Part shown: positions 16,694 to 25,540 of the stretch, in pieces | Numbering within the stretch: position 1 is the stretch's first letter | Layout: every line of letters starts with the position of its first letter | From: Flavobacterium piscis | GTDB taxonomy: Bacteria; Bacteroidota; Bacteroidia; Flavobacteriales; Flavobacteriaceae | DNA: 64,000 bases | Direction of reading: 5' to 3' | NCBI RefSeq assembly: GCF_001686925.1 | Contig: NZ_LVEN01000010.1 | Span: forward strand, 1-64,000 | Program-made: the position numbers and the translations under genes | Notes under the pieces: generated by a model | What the model saw: the letters and a program-made list of their open reading frames with translations, nothing else | Database searches by the model: none | What the model was told of the DNA's origin: nothing

Positions 16694-18205
16694 ATGAAAA
16701 TCAACAAATCATTTTTTCAGCTAAAATGGGTTTTAGTTGGAATACTGCTCTTCCAATTCCATATTGGATTTTCTCAGGAAGAAAAAAACTCTGAACTCTA
16801 CAAGATTATTATGTCAAAAGACAGCCTTCTTTTTAATGTTGGCTTTAATACCTGTGACGTAAAACAATTTGAAGATTTATACACGGCCGATTTCGAATTT
16901 TATCACGATAAAGACAGTGTTTCGGACAAAGCCAAATTCTTATACAATCTTAAAAACGGAATATGCTCACCAACACGAAAATACAATTACCGCAGAGAAT
17001 TAATTGACGGAAGTACCGAGATTTATCCGTTGCACAATAAAAACGGTATTTTGTACGGCGCGATACAAATGTCAACGCATCGTTTTTTTGAAAAATCACC
17101 TGGAAAACCAGAAGAACCAGGAAGTTTTGCGAAATTCACTCATCTTTGGCTGCTCAAAAACAAAGAATGGAAATTAGCACGATCGCTTAGTTATGATCAT
17201 AAAATGATTAGCACTACCACAGATAAATCGAATCTATTTGATAGTGATGATGAAACTGAAAAATGGCTAAAACAAAACAATGTGCCAACTCTAGGAATTG
17301 GTATCATCAACAACGGAAAACTGCAGCAAATAAATGTATTTGGCGAACTTAAAAAAGGACTTACAGCACCTTACAATACGATTTGGAATGTTGCTTCGCT
17401 GACCAAACCAGTAACGACAATGGTCGCGTTGAAACTGGCAAGCGCAGGAAAATTTAGTTTAGACGAGCCTTTGTACAAGTATTGGACAGATCCTGATATT
17501 GCAAACGATCCTAACATAAAACTGCTGACAGCAAGAATTATTTTAAGCCATCAAACCGGTTTTCCGAATTGGAGATTTATGAATGAATCCGGTAAACTGG
17601 ACTTTAAATTCAAACCCGGAACCAAATATCAATATTCAGGCGAAGGATTTGAATATTTGAGAAAAGCTCTTGAAAAGAAATTCAATAAAACGTTACAACA
17701 GTTAGCAGATGAATTAATTATCAAACCGCTAAAAATGACGGATACTAAATTTGTCTGGAACGACATTACCGATGTTTCACGATATGCTATTGGTTACAAC
17801 AATAAAGGAAATGCCTACGAACCTATTAAAAATAAAACTGTAAATGCCGCTGACGATCTGCTAACGACAATTGAAGATTACAGTACATTTTTATGCAGCG
17901 TTATGAATAGTGATGGATTAAACAAAAAAGTATTTGAGGACATGACATCGCATCAGGTTGAAACTAAGAAAAATAAATATTTCGGACTGGGTTTTGAAAT
18001 CTATGATTTAGGAAATGATAATTACGCACTGTCACATGGCGGTGCAGACCAAGGTGTGCAGACCATTTTTTTATTATTACCAAAAACCAAACAAGGCTTA
18101 GTTATTTTTACCAATGTAGATGACGGTTACAAAGTTTATGAAAAAATAGTGAATCATTATTTGGGCGAAAATGGAAAGAGAATAATTGAAATTGAAACAA
18201 AATAA
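16694..18205 (+). CDS. Exported serine hydrolase (beta-lactamase family) with N-terminal NTF2-like domain
   Basis: This 503-aa two-domain protein has a signal peptide at 1-28. Residues about 38-170 form an NTF2/DUF4440-like domain (DSLLFNVGFNTCDVKQFEDLY ends it to the left; AKFTHLWLLKNKEWKLARSL closes it). Residues about 185-495 form a class C beta-lactamase-like serine hydrolase with SLTK (SxxK nucleophile motif, S235/K238), a YSG tyrosine motif (about 313) and LSHGG (third motif). Such proteins include esterases and D-aminopeptidases, and true beta-lactamase activity is not implied. The next gene, 2 bp downstream, encodes a free copy of its N-terminal domain. Confidence 0.82.
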   Translation: MKINKSFFQLKWVLVGILLFQFHIGFSQEEKNSELYKIIMSKDSLLFNVGFNTCDVKQFEDLYTADFEFYHDKDSVSDKAKFLYNLKNGICSPTRKYNYRRELIDGSTEIYPLHNKNGILYGAIQMSTHRFFEKSPGKPEEPGSFAKFTHLWLLKNKEWKLARSLSYDHKMISTTTDKSNLFDSDDETEKWLKQNNVPTLGIGIINNGKLQQINVFGELKKGLTAPYNTIWNVASLTKPVTTMVALKLASAGKFSLDEPLYKYWTDPDIANDPNIKLLTARIILSHQTGFPNWRFMNESGKLDFKFKPGTKYQYSGEGFEYLRKALEKKFNKTLQQLADELIIKPLKMTDTKFVWNDITDVSRYAIGYNNKGNAYEPIKNKTVNAADDLLTTIEDYSTFLCSVMNSDGLNKKVFEDMTSHQVETKKNKYFGLGFEIYDLGNDNYALSHGGADQGVQTIFLLLPKTKQGLVIFTNVDDGYKVYEKIVNHYLGENGKRIIEIETK

Positions 18206-18207
18206 AA

Positions 18208-18708
18208 ATGGAAAACAATAAAAACATAACAACGATACCTATGGTAAATGTAATAGTCCTTTTTATTTTTTTCCTAAGCAGGCAAGCTACCGCACAAACC
18301 AACAGCGAAATACTACAGGAAGATCTTTTAAAAAGTGAAATCATTAAGATGGACAGTTTGCTTTTTGATGTTGCATTTAATCAATGCGATGCGGCTCAAT
18401 TTAAAAAAATAATAGCTGATGATGTTGAGTTTTATGACGACCGCTTTGGCTTAAACGTTTCGAAAGAAAATGAAATAAAATCACTACACTCAAAATGTAA
18501 CAGACCTGAAAAACTAACCCGAAAACTAGACTCTTGCACTGTGGACAAATTGGGCGATTTTGGAGCAGTGCAAATAGGAAAACATACTTTTTATATTGAT
18601 GGAAAACCGGAAGGAACCGGTAAATTTATTCATATCTGGGAAAGAAAAGATAATGATTGGAAATTGAAAAGAATTGTGAGTTATGAGCATAGGCCTATCA
18701 AAAAGTAA
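18208..18708 (+). CDS. Exported NTF2/DUF4440-like protein, paralogue of the preceding N-terminal domain
   Basis: This 166-aa protein has a hydrophobic N-terminal signal (about 11-30, ending RQATAQ) and an NTF2-like cone fold. KMDSLLFDVAFNQCDAAQF and KFIHIWERKDNDWKLKRIV align with DSLLFNVGFNTCDVKQF and KFTHLWLLKNKEWKLARSL of the upstream hydrolase. The shared blocks and the 2-bp gap point to local duplication. The function is unknown; NTF2-like domains bind small ligands or dimerise. Confidence 0.75.
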   Translation: MENNKNITTIPMVNVIVLFIFFLSRQATAQTNSEILQEDLLKSEIIKMDSLLFDVAFNQCDAAQFKKIIADDVEFYDDRFGLNVSKENEIKSLHSKCNRPEKLTRKLDSCTVDKLGDFGAVQIGKHTFYIDGKPEGTGKFIHIWERKDNDWKLKRIVSYEHRPIKK

Positions 18709-18863
18709 TTATTGGTATGCGATCTAATCTTCTCTTCAGAAGAAAAATGAAAAAAAAATGATTTATCCTGAAACCTAATTAAAAATTAGTCGTCTAACCA
18801 AAAGACACCATCTTAATCACGAGTGATTATTAAAGTTTCAGTCATCAATCAAAATCAATCATT

Positions 18864-20315
18864 ATGAAAAAACCAATCAAACTAGCTGTTTACACTTTTT
18901 TTGTTTTCCTTTTTGTTTTCAATGTTTCTTTTGCGCAAGACAAAGCAAAACAAATTGAAGAGCTTCTTACCAAGTACAATCAATACGGTCAGTTTAACGG
19001 CTCTGCACTTGTTGCCGAAAACGGAAAAGTAATTCTCAAAAAAGGATTTGGCTCCGCCAATATGGAATGGAATATTCCCAATGAGCCGGATACCAAATTT
19101 AGACTAGGTTCTATCAGCAAACAATTTACAGCTTTCTTAATTGTAAAATTAGCCGAAGATGGCAAACTAAAACTGGATGTTCCTATCACCACTTATTTGC
19201 CCAATTATCCAAAAGCAACTGGTGATAAAATAACGATTCATCATTTGCTTACCCATACATCGGGAATTCCTAATTACACTTCTCTTCCTAATTTCTTTAA
19301 AGACAAAAGTAGAAATCCCTATACTCCGGAAGAATTTGTAAAAACGTTTTGCGATCTGCCACTGGAATTTACATCTGGCGAAAAATTCAATTACAGCAAT
19401 TCAGGATATTTTTTATTGGGTTATATTATAGAAAAAGTTTCCGGAAAATCATACGAGCAATATTTACAGGAAAGTATTCTGACTCCGCTAAAAATGGTAA
19501 ATTCAGGTTATGACCATGCCGATACTATTCTGAAAAACAGAGCGGCCGGTTATGAAAAAAGAGGTAAAAAAATCAGAAATGCTCCTTACCTCGACATGAG
19601 TATTCCGTATGCTGCGGGTTCATTATATTCTACTGTAGAAGATCTTTATCTTTGGGATCAGGCACTTTATACGAATAAGTTACTTTCATCAAAATCAATG
19701 GAATCTTTATTTAATTCTTATATCAAAACCGGACAATCATCTTATGGCTATGGATGGTTTATAGACGAAACTGACGCAGCATCGGGAAAAGTAAAAGTTA
19801 CAGAGCACGGTGGCGGAATTAACGGTTTTAACACTATCATTTACAGAATCCCACAAGATAAAAATTTAATCGTTTTACTGAATAATACAGGCGGAACGGT
19901 TTTAAATGAAATCAGCCAGTCTATTCGTGCTATTTTATACAATCAATCGTTTAAAGCGCCAAAAATGTCGTTAGCATTTGAATTATTGGATACCTTTTCA
20001 GAACAAGGAGTTACAAGTGGTTTAAATACCTACAAAAAGCTTAAAAATGATCCTGTTTATAACATTTCTGAAGGAGAGATGAATAGAGTTGGATATGAAT
20101 TGCTTCAAAATGGAAAGACTAAAGAAGCCATAGAAGTTTTCACAATAAATGCAGAAACATATCCAAAATCAGGAAATGCTTATGACAGTTTGGCCGAAGC
20201 TTATCTAAAAGACGGCAATAAAAATTTAGCCATTACAAACTACAAAAAATCTGTAGCACTTGATCCTTCAAATGATGCAGGCAAAAAAGCATTAGAAGAA
20301 CTTCTGAAAAAATAA
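18864..20315 (+). CDS. Exported serine hydrolase (beta-lactamase family) with C-terminal TPR
   Basis: This 483-aa protein has a signal peptide at 1-24 and a beta-lactamase-like domain at about 30-350, with SISK (S83/K86), FNYSNSGYFLLG (Tyr motif, about 175-186) and EHGGGINGF (third motif). C-terminal TPR-like helices follow at about 400-480 (NAYDSLAEAYLKDGNKNLAI). The family covers penicillin-binding-like esterases and peptidases, and the substrate cannot be named. A strong hairpin terminator follows at 20362-20407. Confidence 0.85.
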   Translation: MKKPIKLAVYTFFVFLFVFNVSFAQDKAKQIEELLTKYNQYGQFNGSALVAENGKVILKKGFGSANMEWNIPNEPDTKFRLGSISKQFTAFLIVKLAEDGKLKLDVPITTYLPNYPKATGDKITIHHLLTHTSGIPNYTSLPNFFKDKSRNPYTPEEFVKTFCDLPLEFTSGEKFNYSNSGYFLLGYIIEKVSGKSYEQYLQESILTPLKMVNSGYDHADTILKNRAAGYEKRGKKIRNAPYLDMSIPYAAGSLYSTVEDLYLWDQALYTNKLLSSKSMESLFNSYIKTGQSSYGYGWFIDETDAASGKVKVTEHGGGINGFNTIIYRIPQDKNLIVLLNNTGGTVLNEISQSIRAILYNQSFKAPKMSLAFELLDTFSEQGVTSGLNTYKKLKNDPVYNISEGEMNRVGYELLQNGKTKEAIEVFTINAETYPKSGNAYDSLAEAYLKDGNKNLAITNYKKSVALDPSNDAGKKALEELLKK

Positions 20316-20361
20316 CAACTAAAAAAAGACACAGCCCTAGAGCGGTAATCTTTATCTTACC

Positions 20362-20407
20362 AACTCCGATAATTCTGGTTTTAAGCCAAAATTATTGGAG
20401 TTTTTTT
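20362..20407 (+). terminator. Rho-independent terminator after the serine hydrolase
   Basis: AACTCC(g)ATAATT(c)TGG pairs with CCA(a)AATTAT(t)GGAGTT across a ttttaag loop. A run of seven T follows. Confidence 0.8.
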
Positions 20408-20541
20408 GTTTTAAAAGTGTTTTTCTGATTCCATATTTGGTATAAAAAAACTATTTTAGCGCTGCCCAAAAAAAGATAATTTCAAACCCAAATCAACCTG
20501 ATTTACACCTTTTAAAGCTGTAAATACTATTTATTTAACCT

Positions 20542-20982
20542 ATGAAAAAATTAAAGACGCAACTTTTAGTATCATTACTATGCCTGTTTATTCCAATCAT
20601 TGGTAATTCTCAAACAGCTGCCAAAACAGTTCCAATGCCAACTCAGCAAAATAAAATCATAATTGATAAAATTGTTGAAGCAGCACATTACAAAAATTAC
20701 GTGGTAGATTTTTGCTTAGAAACCATAAATGAAGCTGCCCTTAAAGAAAAATGGAACGACCAGAAAACCGTCGAAATAACCGAAACCATCAATTACAAAA
20801 ACTTCAGGGATGCTGTTTATAATATGTTCGCGTTTTACAACGAAATAGAATTAGAAACACTCTTAAAAACATACAAAGAGGATACTGCCTATCAAGCTTC
20901 AAATGTTATGATTGCTAATGATGCTCTTGGTTATAACCTGGAAATATTTGCCAATGATATTGTTCGGGGGAAATATAAATAA
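20542..20982 (+). CDS. Small exported hypothetical protein
   Basis: This 146-aa protein has a signal peptide (MKKLKTQLLVSLLCLFIPIIGNSQ). The mature part is about 120 residues and helical-looking, with no recognised motif. It stands alone between a terminator and a repeat-rich spacer. TATTTTAG about 85-90 nt before the ATG resembles a -7 element but lacks the final TTTG, so no promoter is called. Confidence 0.6.
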   Translation: MKKLKTQLLVSLLCLFIPIIGNSQTAAKTVPMPTQQNKIIIDKIVEAAHYKNYVVDFCLETINEAALKEKWNDQKTVEITETINYKNFRDAVYNMFAFYNEIELETLLKTYKEDTAYQASNVMIANDALGYNLEIFANDIVRGKYK

Positions 20983-20989
20983 GATTCTG

Positions 20990-21250
20990 AGATGCTAAGC
21001 TACTAAGGTTCTAAGGTTTTTTTATAAGAAGTCTCAAAGTTGCAAAGGCTCAAAGGGACAAAGGTTTTTTATATACCGAAATCTTTGTCAAAGTTTTAAA
21101 CTTTGACAAAGATCTTTACATTCAAACTTATATACATAAGCTTTGCGTTCTTTGTGACATAGCCATAAAAGGTTAAAAAACTTTGCGAATCTTTGCGTAA
21201 AAACTTTGCGCGCTTTGCGGTAAAACCACACAAGCAAAAACACAAAAGCC
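20990..21250. repeat. Repeat-rich spacer with a perfect 16-bp palindrome
   Basis: No gene is visible. The spacer contains CTAAGGTTCTAAGG-like runs, an exact palindrome (ATCTTTGTCAAAGTTT at 21081-21096 against AAACTTTGACAAAGAT at 21098-21113) and several AACTTTGCG blocks (21180-21225) also seen at 29.7 kb, 46.56 kb and 57.6 kb. This looks like layered dispersed repeats of the genome. Confidence 0.6.
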
Positions 21251-21268
21251 AAGAACCTGAAACAAAAA

Positions 21269-23659
21269 CTACTCTTTCACTGGTTTAAAAACCAATTTCG
21301 TCGACGTTTTTATAATCTCCTCTTTATTCAGTTTCATTTTTCTGAATTTACCCGCATTGTACATTTCAGCCTGATCTCCATAATGTTTACTGAAAGGATT
21401 TCCGGATTGTCCTGTTGGTAAGATACTCCAGCTATTTTCTATGTCTGAAAAATCGACTACTCTTCGGGTTGATGGTCCGCCTTTTACATAATACTTTCCT
21501 TCTTTATTAAATCCGAAGAATTGATTGTTTATTACTTCGTTTGATCCCGGAGCTGCAAAAGGTCCTACATCAAAAAGTTTACGCAAAGCAGCTATTTTCC
21601 CCAGCGGATGTTCGTGTTCTACCGTATGTACTTTCCCCCAATTCCAGTCGGCTACCTTATCACCTAATTGTTCCTGAAGTTCCTTTACAGATTGATGAAA
21701 TGCTTTTGAAACAATTTCGGCTCTGGTTTCTTTTACATTTTTGGTTTTAATATTATCCCACCAAACCGAATTTTCATTCTCAATTTGTCGGGCAATAACT
21801 TGTTTTCCTAAACTGGTTCCTAAAAATAGGTTGAAACTATCCTCACCCATTTCATCTTCAAAAGTATTTTTTAAATACAAATAAATCCATTTGTTGTAAA
21901 TCGTCGAGCCAACATCTTCCAGATTATTTGTTCCTTTCCACGATTGTAAAGACTTAATCACCTCTTTTTCTTTAGGCGAAATCGAAGCAATATCTACATT
22001 CGAAATTAAACTCTGAACTACGCCCGGAGCAATTGGAGAAGTATTATCAAAAATCATTTTACTTATCGTTTCTTTATCCCAATCTGATTTCGCATCCATA
22101 AGAGCTGCAATTCTTTTCGCGCGATCTTCCGGCAAATAATAGCCCGGATACAAAAAACCATCAATGGCTTCCGGCTGATTATTGGCCGAATATACATAAC
22201 CCCATTTTGGATTTTCGGCTGATGGGTTTTTAGAAAAATCCAGATATTCTTTGATATCATCTTTTCCGCTTGCGCCATCTAAAATAAAAAATGAATTTAC
22301 CCCTTTATCATGTTTATATAATGTTCCCGTTGCCCACCACGCTACATTTCCTTTGACATCGCCGTACATTACATTTAGTCCGGGCGCTGCAACCAATTGA
22401 ACTGCTTTTCTGAAATCTTCTTTGCTTTTAGCGTGTGAAAGTCCGTAAACCGCATCCAGAATTTGTATTGGCTGTTGCGTATAAATCCATGACATGGCAA
22501 TAGGATTTTTTCGATCTAAACGCTCCAGTAAATCATTCATAATTGGTCCGTGTCGACTTGATTTGACCGTAAGAACCACATCCGAAGTATCTTTTACTTT
22601 TATCGTTTTTTTTCTGGTTTCGTAAGTTGCAAAACCCGTTGGAGTTTGATATTGGCTAGCATCTCCTGTTTTATTTTTTTCCTGATAAAAATCGATATCA
22701 TCATTTTCAAACATGGTTAATCCGTAGGCGTAATCCCGATTGTGAGCCAATAAAGGATATGGAGTTCCGGCCAGATAACAACCGTATAATTCAAATTCGG
22801 GAGTTATTAAATGCGCTTCGTACCAAGTTGCCGGCTGCGAAAAACCAATGTGCGGATCATTGGCAAAAATCACCTTTCCGCTTTTGGTTTTCGTTGGTCC
22901 TGCCACCCAGCTATTACTTCCCACAAAAGGCGGAATTGGAGAATTATCCAACAAAGCGGCTACAGATTTTGCAATCGTAGTATATTCTTCAATATTTTCT
23001 TTAGAACTTTTAATTTGCGTCGTATTAAATTCTCCTTCAATACCTAAATCTTTCAAATATTCTGCCCCGTATTTATTGCGGATATCAGTTAACAAAGGAT
23101 CCGTTTTTTGGGCCATAGCAAAACTAAAAGACATATATCCAAAAATATTATAAACGTCTTTTATCGTGAATTTTTCTTTTTTAACGCCTACAAGAGTAAA
23201 TTCAATTGGCGTTGTACCTTCCTCTAAATACTGATTAATTCCATCTAAATAAGCCAATGTCATTTTATAACTCTGACTGTTTTTATCTAATTTGGCAATG
23301 GCTTTCGCCGAAGCTTCTTCGATACCAATTCCGGAGAAAAATTTATCATTTTTAAGCGCAACAGATCCAAAGATTTCTGACAATCTTCCGGGAGCAATGC
23401 GTCGAAGCAATTCCATTTGCCATAATCTTTCCTGCGCATGAACATAACCTAAAGCCGTCATGGCATCTTTTTCAGAACTGGCATAAATATGAGGAATTCC
23501 AAAATCATCAAAATAAACCGTGGTTTCCTTGTCAAGGTTTTTCAATTGAATCTGACCTTCGTAATTAGGTTTCAAATGAAAGATATAGGCACACAAACCT
23601 ATTCCTAAAACCACTATTATGACTAATAAAACCAACAGGATTTTTTTAATTCTTCTCAT
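21269..23659 (-). CDS. Penicillin acylase family protein (Ntn hydrolase)
   Basis: This 796-aa protein has an N-terminal membrane anchor or signal (about 6-28). The precursor layout is typical of the family: an alpha part (about 35-235), a spacer, then the autocatalytic site GSNSW with the candidate nucleophile S248 at the start of the beta chain. TRSSRHGPI-like and NNPDHIG-like motifs are represented by SSRHGPIM and ANDPHIGFS. Family members hydrolyse amides such as penicillins, acyl-homoserine lactones or peptides. The real substrate cannot be inferred. It is divergent from the AsmA-like gene. Confidence 0.88.
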   Translation of the reverse strand: MRRIKKILLVLLVIIVVLGIGLCAYIFHLKPNYEGQIQLKNLDKETTVYFDDFGIPHIYASSEKDAMTALGYVHAQERLWQMELLRRIAPGRLSEIFGSVALKNDKFFSGIGIEEASAKAIAKLDKNSQSYKMTLAYLDGINQYLEEGTTPIEFTLVGVKKEKFTIKDVYNIFGYMSFSFAMAQKTDPLLTDIRNKYGAEYLKDLGIEGEFNTTQIKSSKENIEEYTTIAKSVAALLDNSPIPPFVGSNSWVAGPTKTKSGKVIFANDPHIGFSQPATWYEAHLITPEFELYGCYLAGTPYPLLAHNRDYAYGLTMFENDDIDFYQEKNKTGDASQYQTPTGFATYETRKKTIKVKDTSDVVLTVKSSRHGPIMNDLLERLDRKNPIAMSWIYTQQPIQILDAVYGLSHAKSKEDFRKAVQLVAAPGLNVMYGDVKGNVAWWATGTLYKHDKGVNSFFILDGASGKDDIKEYLDFSKNPSAENPKWGYVYSANNQPEAIDGFLYPGYYLPEDRAKRIAALMDAKSDWDKETISKMIFDNTSPIAPGVVQSLISNVDIASISPKEKEVIKSLQSWKGTNNLEDVGSTIYNKWIYLYLKNTFEDEMGEDSFNLFLGTSLGKQVIARQIENENSVWWDNIKTKNVKETRAEIVSKAFHQSVKELQEQLGDKVADWNWGKVHTVEHEHPLGKIAALRKLFDVGPFAAPGSNEVINNQFFGFNKEGKYYVKGGPSTRRVVDFSDIENSWSILPTGQSGNPFSKHYGDQAEMYNAGKFRKMKLNKEEIIKTSTKLVFKPVKE

Positions 23660-23775
23660 ATTTCAAAAAAGTATAGGATAAAATGATTTGGTAATGATGT
23701 AACTTTAAGATCTAATCGTGTAAAAAACATCACTTACAAAAGTCTAAATTTATGTATTTAAAATCAATACTATAA

Positions 23776-25332
23776 ATGTCAATCTATAAAAAAATAGCGA
23801 TCGGAGTAATTTCTTTGTTTCTTTTTGTGATTTTAGCCAATATTGGTCTTAATTACTGGATAAAAAAACAATTGCCCATAATTGTAAACGACAAAAACAA
23901 AACTGCCTACAATATTCATTACGAAAAAATTGAAGTATCGCTTTTCTCAAGAAATATTAATGCCACGACATTATTAATAAGCCCCAAAAACCAGCCAAAA
24001 GACAGTAAAAACGGGCTTTTCTCTAAAATAGAATCCATCACGATTAAGCATTTTAATATTTGGGATCTCGCCTTTAATGATCTTATTCAGGCAGAAAGCA
24101 TTATTATCAATAAACCTCGTGTTATTTTATACAAAAAAGGCGAAAAACTTCTGAATAATAGTAAGAGCATCAAAAACGAAATTATTGAACCTTTTCGAAA
24201 AATTGTTGCCGTATCTAATATTTATCTCAATGACGGAACCGTAGATGTAGTTTCTTTAGACACTGACAGACCCATTCTTAGCATTAAAAAAATCATCTTA
24301 AAATTAGAAGGCATTTTACTTACAGACGCCACTCTAAAAGAAAAAATCCCGATGCGTTTTGAAAAATATGTTTTGGTCTGTGATAGTTTATATTACAAAC
24401 CAAGCGCTTTTTATGCCATGAATATTGGCCAGATAAGTACCGAGAAAAATTTCTTAAAGATCAAGAAATTCTCTTATTTACCAGAATTTAGCCGAAAAGA
24501 TTTTGTAAAAAGATTAGATAAGGAAAAAGACATTTACACTATAAAATTAGATTCTGCTCACATTGAAAAAATGGATTGGGGATTTAAAAACGAAAAGTTT
24601 TTCTTTAAAGCCAGTTCACTTATTGCGAATCATGTTGATGCCAATATTTATCGCAATAAAATCCCGAAGGATGATTTGAGCAAAAAATATTTGTACAATC
24701 ACTTATTGCGAAAAATCAAGTTTCCGCTTCAAATTGATACCATACAAATTCTAAAATCGAAATTGGTTTATGAGGAAGAAATTGATTTCTCGAAAGGTCC
24801 CGGAATTTTGAATTTCGATCGTTTTAACATGCAGGTTACGAATTTAAAAAGCGGATTTGGTTATAAAAAAATGGCCGATGTAAAAATTAAAGTCAATTGT
24901 TTGTTTATGAAAAATTCTCCGCTGGATGTCAATTGGAGTTTTAATGTGCTGGATTTAAAAGACAGTTTTCATATTCAGGGAACGATCGCTAATTTTAATG
25001 TCGTGGCGATGGAGCGATTTACAAAACCTTATATCAATACTACATTTACAGGAAAGTTTAATAAATACCATTTTAATTTTTATGGAAATGATGCTACTGC
25101 CAAAGGAAATGCAACCCTTGATTATGAAGATTTAAAAGTTAAATTATTTAAAAAGAAAGATCGCGAAAAAGAAGCCAAACTTAAAACTGCTGTCGCTAAT
25201 TTATTGCTAAAAAATGATTCGGACGATAAAACCAAAAAGGCAGATGTTGAACTTGACCGGATTCAGGAAAAGTCATTTTATAATTTTCTCTGGCGAAGTA
25301 TAGCGGAATCTTTGAAAAAGATTTTGATTTAA
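23776..25332 (+). CDS. AsmA/DUF748-like membrane-anchored protein
   Basis: This 518-aa protein has an N-terminal membrane segment (about 5-28, IAIGVISLFLFVILANIGLN) followed by a long beta-rich region with repeated domains like those of AsmA/DUF748 proteins (for example VNDKNKTAYNIHYEKIEVSL, TVDVVSLDTDRPILSIKKI). Such proteins face the periplasm and are linked to envelope lipid transport. That link is by resemblance only. A repeat hairpin follows the stop. Confidence 0.6.
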   Translation: MSIYKKIAIGVISLFLFVILANIGLNYWIKKQLPIIVNDKNKTAYNIHYEKIEVSLFSRNINATTLLISPKNQPKDSKNGLFSKIESITIKHFNIWDLAFNDLIQAESIIINKPRVILYKKGEKLLNNSKSIKNEIIEPFRKIVAVSNIYLNDGTVDVVSLDTDRPILSIKKIILKLEGILLTDATLKEKIPMRFEKYVLVCDSLYYKPSAFYAMNIGQISTEKNFLKIKKFSYLPEFSRKDFVKRLDKEKDIYTIKLDSAHIEKMDWGFKNEKFFFKASSLIANHVDANIYRNKIPKDDLSKKYLYNHLLRKIKFPLQIDTIQILKSKLVYEEEIDFSKGPGILNFDRFNMQVTNLKSGFGYKKMADVKIKVNCLFMKNSPLDVNWSFNVLDLKDSFHIQGTIANFNVVAMERFTKPYINTTFTGKFNKYHFNFYGNDATAKGNATLDYEDLKVKLFKKKDREKEAKLKTAVANLLLKNDSDDKTKKADVELDRIQEKSFYNFLWRSIAESLKKILI

Positions 25333-25353
25333 AACTTTTAGTACTACTTTTTA

Positions 25354-25433
25354 GCCACGAATTTCACGAATTAGCACGAATTACTTTTAAATCAGTGCGT
25401 TAAAAATTAGTACAAATTCGTGAAATTCTTGGC
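25354..25433. repeat. GCCACGAATTTCACGAATT inverted repeat, copy 1
   Basis: The left arm at 25354-25372 and right arm at 25415-25433 are near-perfect inverted copies (one mismatch) separated by 42 nt. The same arm sequence recurs at 31265-31309 and 49069-49157. It may serve as a terminator for the AsmA-like gene, which ends 21 bp upstream. Confidence 0.75.
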
Positions 25434-25540
25434 AACTTTTTTATCTACCGTATAACTTTAACCATTTTAAAACCTGACAATTATCAGTTTTTTTAAGGAT
25501 AAATTTTCCAACATTTGCTTTTATTTTAATATAAAAACAA

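Noticed and set aside
22759..23153. Three overlapping plus-strand ORFs of 73-101 codons
   Set aside because: They lie wholly inside the penicillin acylase gene on the other strand, share no recognisable motif and have no promoter. They are shadows of its coding frame.
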